A stretch of DNA of 64,000 bases. Source: Novosphingobium sp. Chol11 (GTDB lineage: Bacteria; Pseudomonadota; Alphaproteobacteria; Sphingomonadales; Sphingomonadaceae). The notes beneath the pieces are model-generated. The model saw only the letters and a program-made list of their open reading frames with translations, made no database searches and was not told where the DNA came from. The stretch is taken from positions 755,312 through 819,311 of the forward strand of contig NZ_OBMU01000001.1 in the NCBI RefSeq assembly GCF_900218065.1, in the 5' to 3' direction. Positions 53,458 through 62,892 of the stretch are shown in pieces (within the stretch, counting starts at the first letter, position 1; every line of letters starts with the position of its first letter). Both the position numbers and the translations under genes were made by a program.

Positions 53458-53538
53458 CGTCATGCCAGCGCAAGCTGGCATCTCAGGCCCTGGCGTTTGG
53501 CCTCTCCTCACAAGATCCCAGCTTTCGCTGGGATGACG
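53458..53538. repeat. Type B REP pair after tRNA-Asp
   Basis: Arm 1 (53458-53485) has the hairpin GCCAGCGCAAGCTGGC. Arm 2 (53514-53538) has CCCAGCTTTCGCTGGG. The two arms differ by compensating changes that keep the stem. Confidence 0.9.
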
Positions 53539-53570
53539 GAGTGGGGCGTTTTAGCAGCGCTGTGAGCGCG

Positions 53571-53810
53571 TCAGCCGCGCCGCCAGCGTCCGGTTTCCAT
53601 CCAGGCGAGCAGGCGCTTCAAGGGCAGCACCCAGATCCAGACGATGCCGAGGAAAACATAAACCGGCACCTGCGCGATCATCGGCAGGCTGCCGATAATG
53701 CCCGACAGGCTGCCCACCAGCACCGCCCAGAGCAGGATCAGCCCGATGATGAGGAGCATGCCCACAGGCTTGCGCCAGCTGGGTTCGTAGGGAGCAGGCT
53801 GGCGGTTCAC
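53571..53810 (-). CDS. DUF2842 family membrane protein
   Basis: A 79-residue protein with GTG start. NRQPAPYEPSWRKPVGMLLIIGLILLWAVLVGSL is the family N-terminus with the first helix. A second helix (VPVYVFLGIVWIWVLPLKRLLAWMETGRW) follows. This is DUF2842, a two-helix alphaproteobacterial family without known function. The GTG overlaps the TGA of the 5-FCL gene by 4 bases, so the two are coupled. Confidence 0.88.
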   Translation of the reverse strand: MNRQPAPYEPSWRKPVGMLLIIGLILLWAVLVGSLSGIIGSLPMIAQVPVYVFLGIVWIWVLPLKRLLAWMETGRWRRG

Positions 53811-54385
53811 GCGTCGGGTCCTTCGATCAGTTCGACTTCGGAGAGGATGATGTGGAGCGGCAGGTCCCACGGGTCGGCGGGCAGGGCGTCCTGCTCCTGC
53901 ACCGACCAGGCGAGGCCGATCCGCAGGGCGTCCGGATAGCGGGCGAAGGCGCGGTCATAATAGCCGCCGCCCTGGCCCAGCCGGTTCATGGCGCGGTCGA
54001 AGGCGAGCAGCGGGGCGATGATGATGTCCGGAGCGACGGACGGGCCGCTGGGTTCGGGATGGTGCGTGCCGTAAAGGCCGGGATGGAGCTGATCCTCCGG
54101 CGTCCAGGTGAGGAAATCCATGGTGCCGAGCCGGTCGATGACGCGCGGGAGAGCAAGCGTCTTGCCCATCGCCGCGAGTTGAGGCGCAAGCCGCTGCGCG
54201 GGCGCTTCGTCGTCCAGCCCCATGTAGAGCGCCACCGTCCGCGCGCTGTCGAGGCGGCGGGCGAGCGGCGAGGGGATCGCCTTGAAGGCCAGCCGATGCG
54301 CGAGCGGGTCGAGCGACTGGACGAAGGCGCGGCGGCGCGTCCGGGCGAGGGTGCGCAGGGCGGTCTTGTCGGTGTCTTCGCTCAT
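53807..54385 (-). CDS. fau: 5-formyltetrahydrofolate cyclo-ligase
   Basis: A 192-residue enzyme. RTRRRAFVQSL near the N-terminus, ALPRVIDRLGTMDFLTW, and the signature MNRLGQGGGYYDRAFAR are the family motifs. It turns 5-formyl-THF into 5,10-methenyl-THF with ATP. As in many proteobacteria it lies downstream of zapA with 6S RNA between them, probably on one transcript. It overlaps the DUF2842 gene. Confidence 0.94.
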   Translation of the reverse strand: MSEDTDKTALRTLARTRRRAFVQSLDPLAHRLAFKAIPSPLARRLDSARTVALYMGLDDEAPAQRLAPQLAAMGKTLALPRVIDRLGTMDFLTWTPEDQLHPGLYGTHHPEPSGPSVAPDIIIAPLLAFDRAMNRLGQGGGYYDRAFARYPDALRIGLAWSVQEQDALPADPWDLPLHIILSEVELIEGPDA

Positions 54386-54438
54386 GGGCTCGCGTTTAGA
54401 GCAGCGCGCGGCAAATTGATATTATTTAGCACCGGTGC

Positions 54439-54462
54439 GTCGACAGGCTCGGCGCGAACGGA
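54439..54462. repeat. Type A palindromic repeat arm
   Basis: GTCGACAGGCTCGGCGCGAA followed by CGGAG is an inverted type A arm. It lies between the 5-FCL start codon and the 6S RNA region. Confidence 0.65.
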
Positions 54463-54494
54463 GTTTGGGGAGAGCCAAGGAAGGGTGACGGGAC

Positions 54495-54640
54495 CGCCTC
54501 GGCCGTTTGCTGGAATATCCTCTGACGCCTCAACGTCAGGTGGGGACCATGTAGATCGGGCCGGAACCCGCCCAGGGACAGCCCCCGTGGATGTGATTAT
54601 CGCCTCAGGGATGTTCGCTAAAGCTCGTATCGCGCAGTGC
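54495..54640 (-). ncRNA. ssrS: 6S RNA (approximate ends)
   Basis: The gap between zapA and the 5-FCL gene is the standard place of 6S RNA in proteobacteria. On the minus strand, GAACATCCCTGAGGCG (54601-54616) can pair with CGTCAGAGGATATTCC (about 54512-54527). This forms the long rod around an unpaired GC-rich centre, which imitates an open promoter. 6S RNA binds housekeeping RNA polymerase in stationary phase. The ends are estimates, and terminal pairing outside this rod was not resolved. Confidence 0.72.
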
Positions 54641-54654
54641 CCGTCGCCCGTAAT

Positions 54655-54990
54655 CTAGGCGCCAGGCTCCGGATCGACAAGCCTCTCGCGCAGCTTTTCT
54701 ATGCGCGCGGCCAGCGCCTCCATCGCTTGCACGGCGAGTTCGTCGTCATCGCCCAGCGCCAGGCTCTGCTGGCGGCCGATCGCCTCGCGCTTCAGGTCAT
54801 TGAGCTCGTCGGCGAGGAAGAGGGCGGCGAACAGCAGCGTGCGTACTTCAGTGAGGCCCGGCGTATTCTGCTGGGCGAGGCGCGCCTTGCGTTCGATCAG
54901 GCCGGCGAGATGAGCAAGATGCGCCTCCTCCCCGTCGCGGCAGCGGACGGTATAATGGCGCCCGGCGATCTGGAGGGTGGTTTCAGCCAC
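54655..54990 (-). CDS. zapA: Cell division protein ZapA
   Basis: A 111-residue protein. The N-terminal globular part, TTLQIAGRHYTVRCRDGEEAHLAHLAGLIERKA, is the ZapA fold. A long C-terminal coiled coil follows (residues ~50-105). It tetramerises and cross-links FtsZ filaments. It overlaps the small coiled-coil gene upstream by 8 bp and is followed by 6S RNA and 5-FCL. Confidence 0.92.
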   Translation of the reverse strand: MAETTLQIAGRHYTVRCRDGEEAHLAHLAGLIERKARLAQQNTPGLTEVRTLLFAALFLADELNDLKREAIGRQQSLALGDDDELAVQAMEALAARIEKLRERLVDPEPGA

Positions 54991-55180
54991 GTTTTTCCCC
55001 CTTCAGATCGGCGATCAGTTCATCGAGCGAGCGGAGCGCCGTCCGCGCGGCGGCCGCGTCCACGCCTGGGGAGGCGGAAGAGGCCGGACCCGCAGCCGCG
55101 AGATCTTGCACATCCTGTTCCAGCTGGCTCACCGCGCGCTCCAGCGCGCCGATAGCCTGCATCATCCGATCGCTTGCCAT
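54983..55180 (-). CDS. Small coiled-coil protein upstream of zapA
   Basis: A 65-residue protein, MASDRMMQAIGALERAVSQLEQDVQDLAA to LADLKGEKRG-like end (LIADLKGEKRG). The first half is heptad-like and the second helix follows an Ala/Ser/Pro linker. ATG 55180 was chosen over the longer open frame. It overlaps zapA by 8 bp, so it is probably translated together with it. The position suggests a division-linked helper, which is inference. No family name is recognised. Confidence 0.78.
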   Translation of the reverse strand: MASDRMMQAIGALERAVSQLEQDVQDLAAAGPASSASPGVDAAAARTALRSLDELIADLKGEKRG

Positions 55181-55353
55181 GATCCACGCATAAACAAAGT
55201 TTTCGCCTTGCAAAAGCTGTCATTGGACGGCTTGGCGCTCTCCAAGGTCCTGCCATGGTTGACGCTTTGGGTGCAACGCGACAAAGGGGACCCGATTTCG
55301 ATTCGCCGGCTCAGCAGGGGGCCGTGAGCCAAGTAGGGAAGAAGCCAGCCTAG

Positions 55354-57324
55354 ATGACCGTATCCGAAAAGTCGCTCGCCAGCGCCATCCGGGCGCTTTC
55401 CATGGACGCAGTGCAGGCGGCGAACAGCGGCCATCCGGGCATGCCGATGGGCATGGCGGACGTCGCGACGGTGCTGTTCAAGGACTATATCAAGTTCGAT
55501 CCGACCCAGCCGAAATGGGCCGACCGCGACCGCTTCGTGCTGTCGGCAGGTCATGGATCGATGCTGATCTACGCGCTGCTGCACCTCACCGGCTATGCGC
55601 GTCCGACAATGGAGGATATCCGTAATTTCCGTCAGATCGGCAGCCCCTGCGCCGGGCATCCGGAGAATTTCGAGCTGGCTGGCGTGGAAGCGACGACCGG
55701 GCCGCTGGGTTCGGGCCTGGCCACCGCCGTGGGCATGGCGATTGCTGAGCGGCACCTAAATGCGCAGTTCGGCGACGATCTGGTCGATCACCGCACCTGG
55801 GTGATCGCGGGCGACGGTTGCCTGATGGAAGGCATCAACCATGAGGCGATCGGCCTTGCCGGGCACCTCAACCTTGGCCGCCTGATCGTGCTGTGGGACG
55901 ATAACAAGATCACGATCGACGGCGCGGTCGACCTGTCGAGCAGCGAAGATGTGCGCGCCCGCTATGCCGCGACCGGCTGGCATGTCGTGTCGTGCGACGG
56001 CCATGACGTCGCCGATGTGCGCCGCGCCATCGATGAAGCGCTGGCCGATCCGCGCCCGTCGCTGGTCGCCTGCGCCACCAAGATCGGCTATGGCGCACCC
56101 AACAAGGCAGGCACCTCGGGCGTCCATGGGTCGGCTTTGGGCGTCGAGGAAGTCGCGGCGGCTCGCGAGTTCCTGGGCTGGACGTCCGAGCCCTTTGTCC
56201 TGCCCGAAGATGTTGCCGCCGAATGGCGCCGCATCGGCTCGCAGGGCGCCGAAGTGCGCGCTGCCTGGGAAGGTCGCCTGAATGGCAATGGCCAGAAGAC
56301 CGAGTTCGAGCGGCGTTTGGCGGGTGAACTGCCCGCCGACTTCTCGCTCAACGCCTATATCGACACGCTGATCGCCAATCCGCAGAAGGTGGCGACCCGC
56401 AAGGCGAGTGAGTTGGCGCTGGGCGCGATCAACGACCTGTTGCCCGAAACGCTCGGCGGTTCGGCGGACCTGACCGGATCGAACAACACCAAGACCAAGT
56501 CGACCGGACCGCTCACCAAGGACGATTATTCCGGCCGCTATGTCTATTATGGCATTCGCGAGTTCGGCATGGCCTGCGCGATGAACGGCATGGCGCTGCA
56601 TGGCGGCGTCATCCCCTATGGCGGCACCTTCCTGGTCTTTTCCGACTATATGCGCGGCGGCATCCGCCTGGCCGCGCTCCAGCAGCAGCGCGTCATCCAT
56701 GTGCTGACGCATGACTCCATCGGCCTTGGCGAGGATGGTCCAACCCACCAGCCGATCGAACACGTCATGTCGTTGCGCATGATCCCTAATCTGGACGTCT
56801 ATCGCCCGGCTGACATCGTTGAGACGGCGGAATGCTGGGAACTGGCGCTGAAGGACAAGGATGGCCCATCGGTGCTGGCGCTGACGCGGCAGAATCTGGC
56901 GCAGCTGCGCACCGAGAAGGCGGGCGAAAATCTCTGTGCCAAGGGCGCCTATCGCCTGCGCGCCGCCAAGGGAGCGCGCAAAGTCGTGCTGATCGCGACC
57001 GGTTCCGAAGTCGAGATTGCGGTTGCGACCGCCGATCTGCTTGAAAGCCAGGGCATCGGCGCGGACGTCGTGTCCATGCCCAGCTGGGCGCATTTCGATG
57101 CGCAGCCGCAGGCGTATAAGGATGATCTCCTTCCGCACCATGTGCTGCGCTGCTCGATTGAGGCAGGGACGACATTCGGGTGGGAGCGCTATGTCGGCAT
57201 TGCGGGCTTGCGTTTTGGCATCGACACATTCGGCGCTTCGGCTCCGGCGGAAGTGCTGTACGAGCATTTCGGCCTGACCGCAGCGAAGATCGCGCCGCAG
57301 GTTGCGGCCGCGCTCGATCATTAA
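55354..57324 (+). CDS. tkt: Transketolase
   Basis: A 656-residue thiamine-diphosphate enzyme. Visible motifs are [21 protein letters not shown], the TPP motif [32 protein letters not shown], and the pyrimidine domain [16 protein letters not shown] and [19 protein letters not shown]. The C-terminal domain follows from about residue 530. It moves two-carbon units between pentose and glycolytic sugars. It opens the carbon block tkt-gap-pgk-fba. It starts 173 bp from the divergent coiled-coil gene. Confidence 0.97.
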   Translation: MTVSEKSLASAIRALSMDAVQAANSGHPGMPMGMADVATVLFKDYIKFDPTQPKWADRDRFVLSAGHGSMLIYALLHLTGYARPTMEDIRNFRQIGSPCAGHPENFELAGVEATTGPLGSGLATAVGMAIAERHLNAQFGDDLVDHRTWVIAGDGCLMEGINHEAIGLAGHLNLGRLIVLWDDNKITIDGAVDLSSSEDVRARYAATGWHVVSCDGHDVADVRRAIDEALADPRPSLVACATKIGYGAPNKAGTSGVHGSALGVEEVAAAREFLGWTSEPFVLPEDVAAEWRRIGSQGAEVRAAWEGRLNGNGQKTEFERRLAGELPADFSLNAYIDTLIANPQKVATRKASELALGAINDLLPETLGGSADLTGSNNTKTKSTGPLTKDDYSGRYVYYGIREFGMACAMNGMALHGGVIPYGGTFLVFSDYMRGGIRLAALQQQRVIHVLTHDSIGLGEDGPTHQPIEHVMSLRMIPNLDVYRPADIVETAECWELALKDKDGPSVLALTRQNLAQLRTEKAGENLCAKGAYRLRAAKGARKVVLIATGSEVEIAVATADLLESQGIGADVVSMPSWAHFDAQPQAYKDDLLPHHVLRCSIEAGTTFGWERYVGIAGLRFGIDTFGASAPAEVLYEHFGLTAAKIAPQVAAALDH

Positions 57325-57353
57325 GAACATCTACCAATCAGGAGGCTAGTGCA

Positions 57354-58364
57354 GTGGCAACGAAGGTAGCAATTAACGGTTTTGGACGTATCGGCCGCCT
57401 GGTGGCGCGCGCAATCCTGTCGCGCACCGACCATGATCTGGAACTGGTCAGCATCAACGACCTGGGCGATGCGAAGGCAAACGCCCTGCTGTTCAAGCGT
57501 GACAGCGTCCATGGCAACTGGGCTGGCGACGTCAGCGCCGAAGGCGACGCGCTGATCATCAACGGCAAGCGCATTGCCGTGACCGCCGAACGCGATCCCG
57601 CCAAGCTGCCGCACGCGGCGCAGGGCGTCGAGATCGCGCTGGAATGCACTGGCATCTTCGCTTCGAAGGAAAAGGCGAGCGCGCACCTGGCCGCTGGCGC
57701 CAAGCGCGTCATCATTTCCGCGCCCGCAAGCGGCGTGGACAAGACCATCGTGTTCGGCGTCAATCATGAAACGCTGACTGCCGATGACGTCGTCATCTCC
57801 AACGCCAGCTGCACGACCAACTGCCTGGCGCCGCTCGCCAAGGTCCTGCACGATGCCATCGGCATCGAAAAGGGCTTCATGACGACGATCCACAGCTACA
57901 CCAACGACCAGAACACGCTGGACCAGCTGCACAGCGACATGCGCCGCGCCCGCGCCGCTGCGCTGTCGATGATCCCGACCACAACGGGCGCCGCGCGCGC
58001 CGTGGGTGAGGTGCTGCCGGAGCTCAAGGGCAAGCTGGATGGTTCGTCAGTGCGCGTGCCGACCCCGAACGTCTCGGTCGTTGACCTGAAGTTCATCGCC
58101 AAGCGCGAAACGAACCGCGACGAAGTAAACCAGCTGCTGAAGGCTGCTTCCGAAGCCGGGCCGCTGAAGGGCGTGCTGGGCTATTCGGACGAACCGCTGG
58201 TGTCGATCGACTATAATGGCGATCCGCGCAGCTCGACCGTCGACAGCCTTGAAACGGCCGTGATCGACGGCAATCTGGTGCGCGTGCTCAGCTGGTACGA
58301 CAATGAATGGGGCTTTTCGAACCGCATGATCGATACCGCAGGCGTGGTTGCCGGGCTGCTGTAA
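57354..58364 (+). CDS. gap: Glyceraldehyde-3-phosphate dehydrogenase
   Basis: A 336-residue GAPDH. The Rossmann domain starts [18 protein letters not shown]. The catalytic [13 protein letters not shown] carries the reactive Cys, and [13 protein letters not shown] and [12 protein letters not shown] complete the pattern. The start is GTG with AGGAGG 8 nt upstream. The gap from tkt is 29 bp, so they likely share a transcript. A terminator and a repeat follow. Confidence 0.97.
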   Translation: MATKVAINGFGRIGRLVARAILSRTDHDLELVSINDLGDAKANALLFKRDSVHGNWAGDVSAEGDALIINGKRIAVTAERDPAKLPHAAQGVEIALECTGIFASKEKASAHLAAGAKRVIISAPASGVDKTIVFGVNHETLTADDVVISNASCTTNCLAPLAKVLHDAIGIEKGFMTTIHSYTNDQNTLDQLHSDMRRARAAALSMIPTTTGAARAVGEVLPELKGKLDGSSVRVPTPNVSVVDLKFIAKRETNRDEVNQLLKAASEAGPLKGVLGYSDEPLVSIDYNGDPRSSTVDSLETAVIDGNLVRVLSWYDNEWGFSNRMIDTAGVVAGLL

Positions 58365-58373
58365 GAATGAGGG

Positions 58374-58401
58374 GGGCGGGCATTGGCTCGCCCCTTTTTT
58401 C
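58374..58401 (+). terminator. Rho-independent terminator of gap
   Basis: GGGGCGGGC pairs with GCTCGCCCC (one G-T wobble) around ATTG and runs into TTTTTT. Confidence 0.85.
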
Positions 58402-58484
58402 GTCATCCCAGCGAAAGCTGGGATCTCGTTTTTCTACTTACGTCCCGCCCGAGGCATGAGATCCCAGCTTTCGCTGGGATGACG
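58402..58484. repeat. Type B REP pair between gap and pgk
   Basis: Arm 1 (58402-58429) starts CGTCATCCCAGCGAAAGC. Arm 2 (58458-58484) is its exact inverse over the same core. It abuts the T-run of the gap terminator and ends 21 bp before pgk. Confidence 0.93.
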
Positions 58485-58505
58485 GTAGGGGCGGCTGGGA
58501 GCATC

Positions 58506-59711
58506 ATGGTGGCCAAGCCCTTCAAGACGCTGGACGATATGGGCGACATCAGCGGCAAGGCCGTTTTGGTGCGCGAAGATTTGAACGTGCCGATGCAGGA
58601 TGGATCGGTGAGCGACGATACCCGCCTGCGGGCGGCGATGCCGACGATCCTGGAACTGGCCGATCGGGGCGCCAAGGTGCTGATCCTGGCGCATTTCGGG
58701 CGGCCCAAGGGGCAGAAGAACCCGGAATATTCGCTTTCGAAGATCACCCGTCCGCTGACGCAGGTGTTGGGGCGCGACGTTCAGTTCATTCCCGATTGCT
58801 GCGGCGAGGCTGCGGTGGACGGCATCGCGGTGATGCGTCCGGGCGACATTTCGATCTTGGAAAATACCCGCTTCCATCCCGGCGAGGAAAAAAATGATCC
58901 GGCGCTGGTGGAAGCCATGGCGGCGATCGGCGACTTCTATGTGAACGACGCTTTCTCCGCCGCGCACCGTGCCCATGCGTCGACCGAGGGGCTGGCGCAT
59001 AAGCTGCCTGCCTTTGCGGGCCGCTCGATGGAAAAGGAACTGGACGCGTTGCAGGCGGCGCTCGGCGAGCCGGTGAAGCCGGTCGCGGCTGTTGTCGGCG
59101 GTGCGAAGGTTTCGACCAAGCTTGATGTACTGAATAACCTGGTCGCGAAGGTCGATCATCTGATCATCGGCGGTGGCATGGCCAACACCTTCCTCCACGC
59201 GCGCGGGGTCGATGTCGGCAAGTCGCTGTGCGAGAAGGATCTGGCCGAAACCGCCGAGGCGATATTCGACAAGGCTGAGGCTGCGGGATGCACCATCCAT
59301 CTGCCCTATGACGTAGTTGTGGCGAAGGAATTTGCCGCCAATCCCCCGTCGGTGCGGACGTGCAATGTGCATGAAGTCGCTGCCGACGAGATGATTCTGG
59401 ACGTGGGCCCGGCGGCGGTCGAGGCGCTGGGCGATGCGCTCAAGAACTGCCGCACGCTGGTCTGGAACGGGCCGCTCGGCGCGTTCGAGATCGCGCCGTT
59501 TGACAAGGCGACGGTGGCGCTTGCCCAGACGGCGGCGGCGCTGACCAAGGAAGGCGGGCTGACGTCCGTGGCGGGCGGCGGCGATACGGTCGCGGCGCTC
59601 AACCATGCGGGCGTGGCGGGCGACTTCACCTTTGTATCGACCGCTGGCGGCGCTTTCCTTGAGTGGATGGAAGGCAAGGACCTGCCGGGCGTCAGCGCAT
59701 TGATGGTGTGA
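58506..59711 (+). CDS. pgk: Phosphoglycerate kinase
   Basis: A 401-residue two-domain kinase. [16 protein letters not shown] is the N-terminal signature, [11 protein letters not shown] holds the phosphoglycerate site, and [18 protein letters not shown] opens the nucleotide domain. GPLGAFE and the C-terminal [10 protein letters not shown] segment follow. It makes ATP from 1,3-bisphosphoglycerate. GGGAG lies 4 nt before ATG 58506. Confidence 0.97.
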   Translation: MVAKPFKTLDDMGDISGKAVLVREDLNVPMQDGSVSDDTRLRAAMPTILELADRGAKVLILAHFGRPKGQKNPEYSLSKITRPLTQVLGRDVQFIPDCCGEAAVDGIAVMRPGDISILENTRFHPGEEKNDPALVEAMAAIGDFYVNDAFSAAHRAHASTEGLAHKLPAFAGRSMEKELDALQAALGEPVKPVAAVVGGAKVSTKLDVLNNLVAKVDHLIIGGGMANTFLHARGVDVGKSLCEKDLAETAEAIFDKAEAAGCTIHLPYDVVVAKEFAANPPSVRTCNVHEVAADEMILDVGPAAVEALGDALKNCRTLVWNGPLGAFEIAPFDKATVALAQTAAALTKEGGLTSVAGGGDTVAALNHAGVAGDFTFVSTAGGAFLEWMEGKDLPGVSALMV

Positions 59712-59719
59712 ACTTCGGA

Positions 59720-59750
59720 AGCCGCCGTCTACAAAATGGCGGTTTTCTTC
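59720..59750 (+). terminator. Possible terminator of pgk
   Basis: A GCCGCC/GGCGGT stem with an 11-nt loop is followed by TTTTC and then a second T-run. It lies 9 bp after the pgk stop. The stem is short. Confidence 0.5.
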
Positions 59751-59805
59751 ACTTTTTTGAAGCCGCCGAAGGGGCGGCGCAACCCTACAGAGAAGGTATG
59801 TGCAG

Positions 59806-60702
59806 ATGCTGGATCAGGACATGAAGAACAAGATTGCGGCCGGTAACGGCTTTATCGCCGCGCTCGACCAGAGCGGCGGGTCGACGCCCAAGGCGCTCAA
59901 GGGCTATGGCATCGAGGAAGGCGCGTGGAGCAATGACGAGGAGATGTTCGGCCTCATCCACGATATGCGCAGCCGCATCATCACCTCGCCCTGCTTCACC
60001 GGTGAAAAGGTGATCGGCGCGATTCTGTTCGAACGGACGATGGACGGCGAAGCGGGCGGCAAGCCCGTGCCCCAGGCGCTGATCGAGCGCGGCGTGGTGC
60101 CCTTCATCAAGATCGATAAGGGTCTGGAGGATGAGGCGAACGGCGTTCAGATGATGAAGCCGATGCCGGAACTCGACGCGCTGCTGAAGCGGGCCAAGTC
60201 GCTCGGCGTGTTCGGCACCAAGGAGCGTTCGGTTATCAATCTCGCCAACCGCGAGGGCATCGCGGCCATCGTCAAGCAGCAGTTTGAGGTCGGCGCGCAG
60301 GTATTGGCCGCTGGCCTGATGCCGATGCTGGAGCCCGAGATCAACATCAAGAGCCCCGAGCGCGCAGAGGCTGACCAGATTCTGCTGGAGGAACTGCTCA
60401 AGGGCCTGGACGCACTGCCCGAAGGCCAGCAGGTGATGCTGAAGCTGTCGCTGCCCGCGAAGGCTGGCTTGTTCGATCCGCTCGTCGATCATCCCAAAGT
60501 GTTGCGCGTCGTGGCGCTGTCGGGCGGCTTCTCGCGTGCCGAAGCCTGCGTCGAGCTGGCGAAGAATCGCGGCATCATCGCGAGCTTCAGCCGTGCGCTG
60601 CTGAACGACCTGCGCCACCAGATGAGCGAGGACGAGTTCAACGGCTCGCTAGGGCAGGCGATTGACGAAATCCACGCTGCCTCGACCAACAAGGCGGCTT
60701 GA
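59806..60702 (+). CDS. Class I fructose-bisphosphate aldolase
   Basis: A 298-residue Schiff-base aldolase of the bacterial class I type. Visible are GFIAALDQSGGSTPKALKGYG, the LMPMLEPEINI segment and VMLKLSLP with the candidate Schiff-base Lys. It splits fructose 1,6-bisphosphate. GAGAAGG lies 9 nt before ATG 59806. A GTG two codons upstream is less well spaced. The class II zinc motifs are absent. Confidence 0.93.
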   Translation: MLDQDMKNKIAAGNGFIAALDQSGGSTPKALKGYGIEEGAWSNDEEMFGLIHDMRSRIITSPCFTGEKVIGAILFERTMDGEAGGKPVPQALIERGVVPFIKIDKGLEDEANGVQMMKPMPELDALLKRAKSLGVFGTKERSVINLANREGIAAIVKQQFEVGAQVLAAGLMPMLEPEINIKSPERAEADQILLEELLKGLDALPEGQQVMLKLSLPAKAGLFDPLVDHPKVLRVVALSGGFSRAEACVELAKNRGIIASFSRALLNDLRHQMSEDEFNGSLGQAIDEIHAASTNKAA

Positions 60703-60708
60703 CCTCAC

Positions 60709-61185
60709 ATGACGGCCGCTGGCGACATTGGTCCAGCGGCCGTCCTTCGCCTGGGCGGCGGGGATGTGGAGAGGATGCGGGCGGCAAATGCGCTGTTCGC
60801 TGAGGTGTTCGATGATCCGCAATCCTATGCGGCTCAGCCCCCGCCAGATCGCTATCTGCGCGATCTGCTGGCCGACCCGCGCTTCGTCGCGTTGGTGGCG
60901 GTGGAGGGTGAGCGGATCATTGGCGCGCTTGCCGCTTATGAGTTGCGCAAGTTTGAGCAGCAGCGCAGCGAAATCTATATCTATGACCTGGCGGTCGCGG
61001 CGGATCGGCGGCGGCAGGGTGTCGCCACGGCCTTGATCGACGCGCTGCGTCCCATCGCCATCGCGGCTGGAGCATGGGTCATCTATGTGCAGGCCGATCT
61101 GGAAGATGAGCCCGCGGTCGCGCTTTATACAAAGCTTGGCTCGCGCGAAGATGTGCTGCATTTCGACATCGCGCCACGCGGATAG
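60709..61185 (+). CDS. GNAT acetyltransferase similar to AAC(3)-I
   Basis: A 158-residue GNAT protein closely resembling AAC(3)-I aminoglycoside acetyltransferases. The similarity runs through VALVAVEGERIIGALAAYELRKFEQQRSEIYIYDLAVAADRRRQGVATALI, with RRQGVAT as the acetyl-CoA loop. It continues in AWVIYVQADLEDEPAVALYTKLGSREDVLHFDI. It is 7 bp after the aldolase gene and likely cotranscribed. Intrinsic homologues are common in environmental bacteria, so resistance is not implied. The natural substrate is unknown. Confidence 0.88.
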   Translation: MTAAGDIGPAAVLRLGGGDVERMRAANALFAEVFDDPQSYAAQPPPDRYLRDLLADPRFVALVAVEGERIIGALAAYELRKFEQQRSEIYIYDLAVAADRRRQGVATALIDALRPIAIAAGAWVIYVQADLEDEPAVALYTKLGSREDVLHFDIAPRG

Positions 61186-61202
61186 CGCCATTAGGGACGG
61201 AA

Positions 61203-61919
61203 CTAGCTGGCCATGGCCTTCAACGCCTGCGCGTCATGGATCGCGTCCGCATTGATGTCGTTATTGAAAAAGGCCCAAACGGCGCGGCCTTGGCGAGCCT
61301 GGTCATTCATCCAACCCGCCCATTCGCGCAGGTCATCCTCGGCATAGCGGCCCCAATATTTGCCTTTCCCGCCATGGAAGCGAACATAGGCGGCGTGGCC
61401 CGTGGCGATACGCGGGCTCGCTGATCCGGGCATGTCATGTACGCAGAAGCTTGCGCCATGGCGGTCGAGCAGATCGTAGGTGGTGTGTTCGTACCAGCTG
61501 CTGTGGCGAAACTCGAAGACGGGGACGATGTCCGGCGGCTGGAGCTTGAGGAAGCTGTCGAGCCGGTCGGGATTGAAGGTGAGGCTGGGCGGAAGCTGGT
61601 AGAGGATTGGGCCCAGCGTAGGGCCGAAATGACGGAAGGACGCCATCATCCGCTCCATCGGCTCCTCGCAATGAGTAAGCTTCAGAGCCTGTGTGAGATA
61701 GCGGTTTGCCTTGACCGCATAGCCGAAGCCGGGCGGCGCCTGGTCGCGCCAGCCATCGACGGTCTCCGGCTTTGGAAGGCGGTAGAAGCTGTTGTTGATC
61801 TCCACCGTGCCGAAATGTTCGGCGTAGAAGGCGAACCAGCGCTTCATCGCCAGTTTTTCGGGGTAGAAGGCGCCGCGCCAGTGGCGATAGTTCCATCCCG
61901 AGCAGCCGATCCTGATCAT
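61203..61919 (-). CDS. DUF72 family protein
   Basis: A 238-residue TIM-barrel-like protein. It starts MIRIGCSGWNYRHWRGAFYPE, the family signature. EINNSFYRLPKPETVDGWRDQAPPGFGYAVKAN, LYQLPPSLTFN and AAYVRFHGG are also typical. No enzymatic activity is established for the family. It is convergent with the acetyltransferase gene and divergent from thiE. The upstream 12 codons of the open frame were excluded. Confidence 0.92.
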   Translation of the reverse strand: MIRIGCSGWNYRHWRGAFYPEKLAMKRWFAFYAEHFGTVEINNSFYRLPKPETVDGWRDQAPPGFGYAVKANRYLTQALKLTHCEEPMERMMASFRHFGPTLGPILYQLPPSLTFNPDRLDSFLKLQPPDIVPVFEFRHSSWYEHTTYDLLDRHGASFCVHDMPGSASPRIATGHAAYVRFHGGKGKYWGRYAEDDLREWAGWMNDQARQGRAVWAFFNNDINADAIHDAQALKAMAS

Positions 61920-61993
61920 GAAAGGACAAGCCGCCGGACCTGGACGCGGTTCCATTCTTTTCCTTGGACGTCGAAACGCGCTAAGGGCTGCGC

Positions 61994-62707
61994 ATGACCG
62001 ATTTCACCGACGAAGAGCTGGCGCTCGACCCGCATTTTGCCGACCAGTTCGAAAAGGGTTTCCGCCCGCCCTGCCAGCTTTACCTGATCTCGCCGCCCGC
62101 GATCGATGAAGGTTTCGTGACGCAGCTCGCAGAGGCTCTGGACGGCGGCAAGGTTGCGGCGTTCCAGTTGCGGCTGAAAGGTCTGGACGAAGACGCGATC
62201 GCCCGCGCGGCAGAGCCGTTGCAAAAATTGTGCGCGGAGCGGGAGGTTGCCTTCATCATCAACGACAGCGTTGCCCTGGCCAAAAGGCTGGGCGCGGATG
62301 GCGTGCATCTGGGGCAGGGGGATGGCGATCCGCGAGAGGCGCGGAAGATTTTGGGGCCCAAGGTGCAGATCGGCGTCACGTGCCATGACAGCCGTCACCT
62401 TGCGATGGAAGCGGGGGAGGCGGGGGCGGATTATGTCGCCTTCGGAGCCTTTTATCCCACCACGACCAAGGACACCCATCATCGGCCGGAACCTTCGATC
62501 CTCAGCTGGTGGACCACATTGTTCGAACTGCCCTGTGTCGCGATCGGAGGGGTAACGGCGGACAATGCCGCGCCGTTGGTGGAAGCAGGGGCCGACTTCC
62601 TGGCGGTAAGCAGCGCGGTGTGGGCGCATCCGGATGGCCCGCGCGCGGGCGTTGCAGCGTTTTCGGCTGTGCTTGGTGGGGCCCAGGAGGTGACGCCCTC
62701 GCGCTGA
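61994..62707 (+). CDS. thiE: Thiamine phosphate synthase
   Basis: A 237-residue TIM barrel. Visible are [64 protein letters not shown] and [28 protein letters not shown]. These are the TMP synthase substrate and phosphate loops. It joins the thiazole and pyrimidine parts of thiamine. There is no TPP riboswitch in the short upstream gap. The stop codon lies within a type A repeat arm. Confidence 0.93.
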   Translation: MTDFTDEELALDPHFADQFEKGFRPPCQLYLISPPAIDEGFVTQLAEALDGGKVAAFQLRLKGLDEDAIARAAEPLQKLCAEREVAFIINDSVALAKRLGADGVHLGQGDGDPREARKILGPKVQIGVTCHDSRHLAMEAGEAGADYVAFGAFYPTTTKDTHHRPEPSILSWWTTLFELPCVAIGGVTADNAAPLVEAGADFLAVSSAVWAHPDGPRAGVAAFSAVLGGAQEVTPSR

Positions 62708-62771
62708 ACCTGTCAAAGGCTCCGTATTTCTTGAGGAAGGAAGGGGCTTTGACGGGCTCAGCCCGAGCGGG
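62702..62771. repeat. Type A repeat pair overlapping the thiE stop
   Basis: Arm 1 (62702-62723) is CGCTGAACCTGTCAAAGG with the thiE stop codon TGA inside it. Arm 2 (62743-62771) is the inverse, GGCTTTGACGGGCTCAGC. The two form a long hairpin that may also end thiE transcription. Confidence 0.75.
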
Positions 62772-62892
62772 TTGAATATTTGGATTGAATTTGCCCTGCT
62801 TTAATTAGGCCTGCTGGATGCTGTTTGATCGAGGGAGGAAGCTTTCCCGGGCTTTGCGCGTTTCTCTTCCCGAACTTCGGGAGAGCATTGCC

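Noticed and set aside
61920..61993. TPP riboswitch upstream of thiE
   Set aside because: The gap is only 74 bp and lacks the conserved CUGAGA and thi-box pattern.
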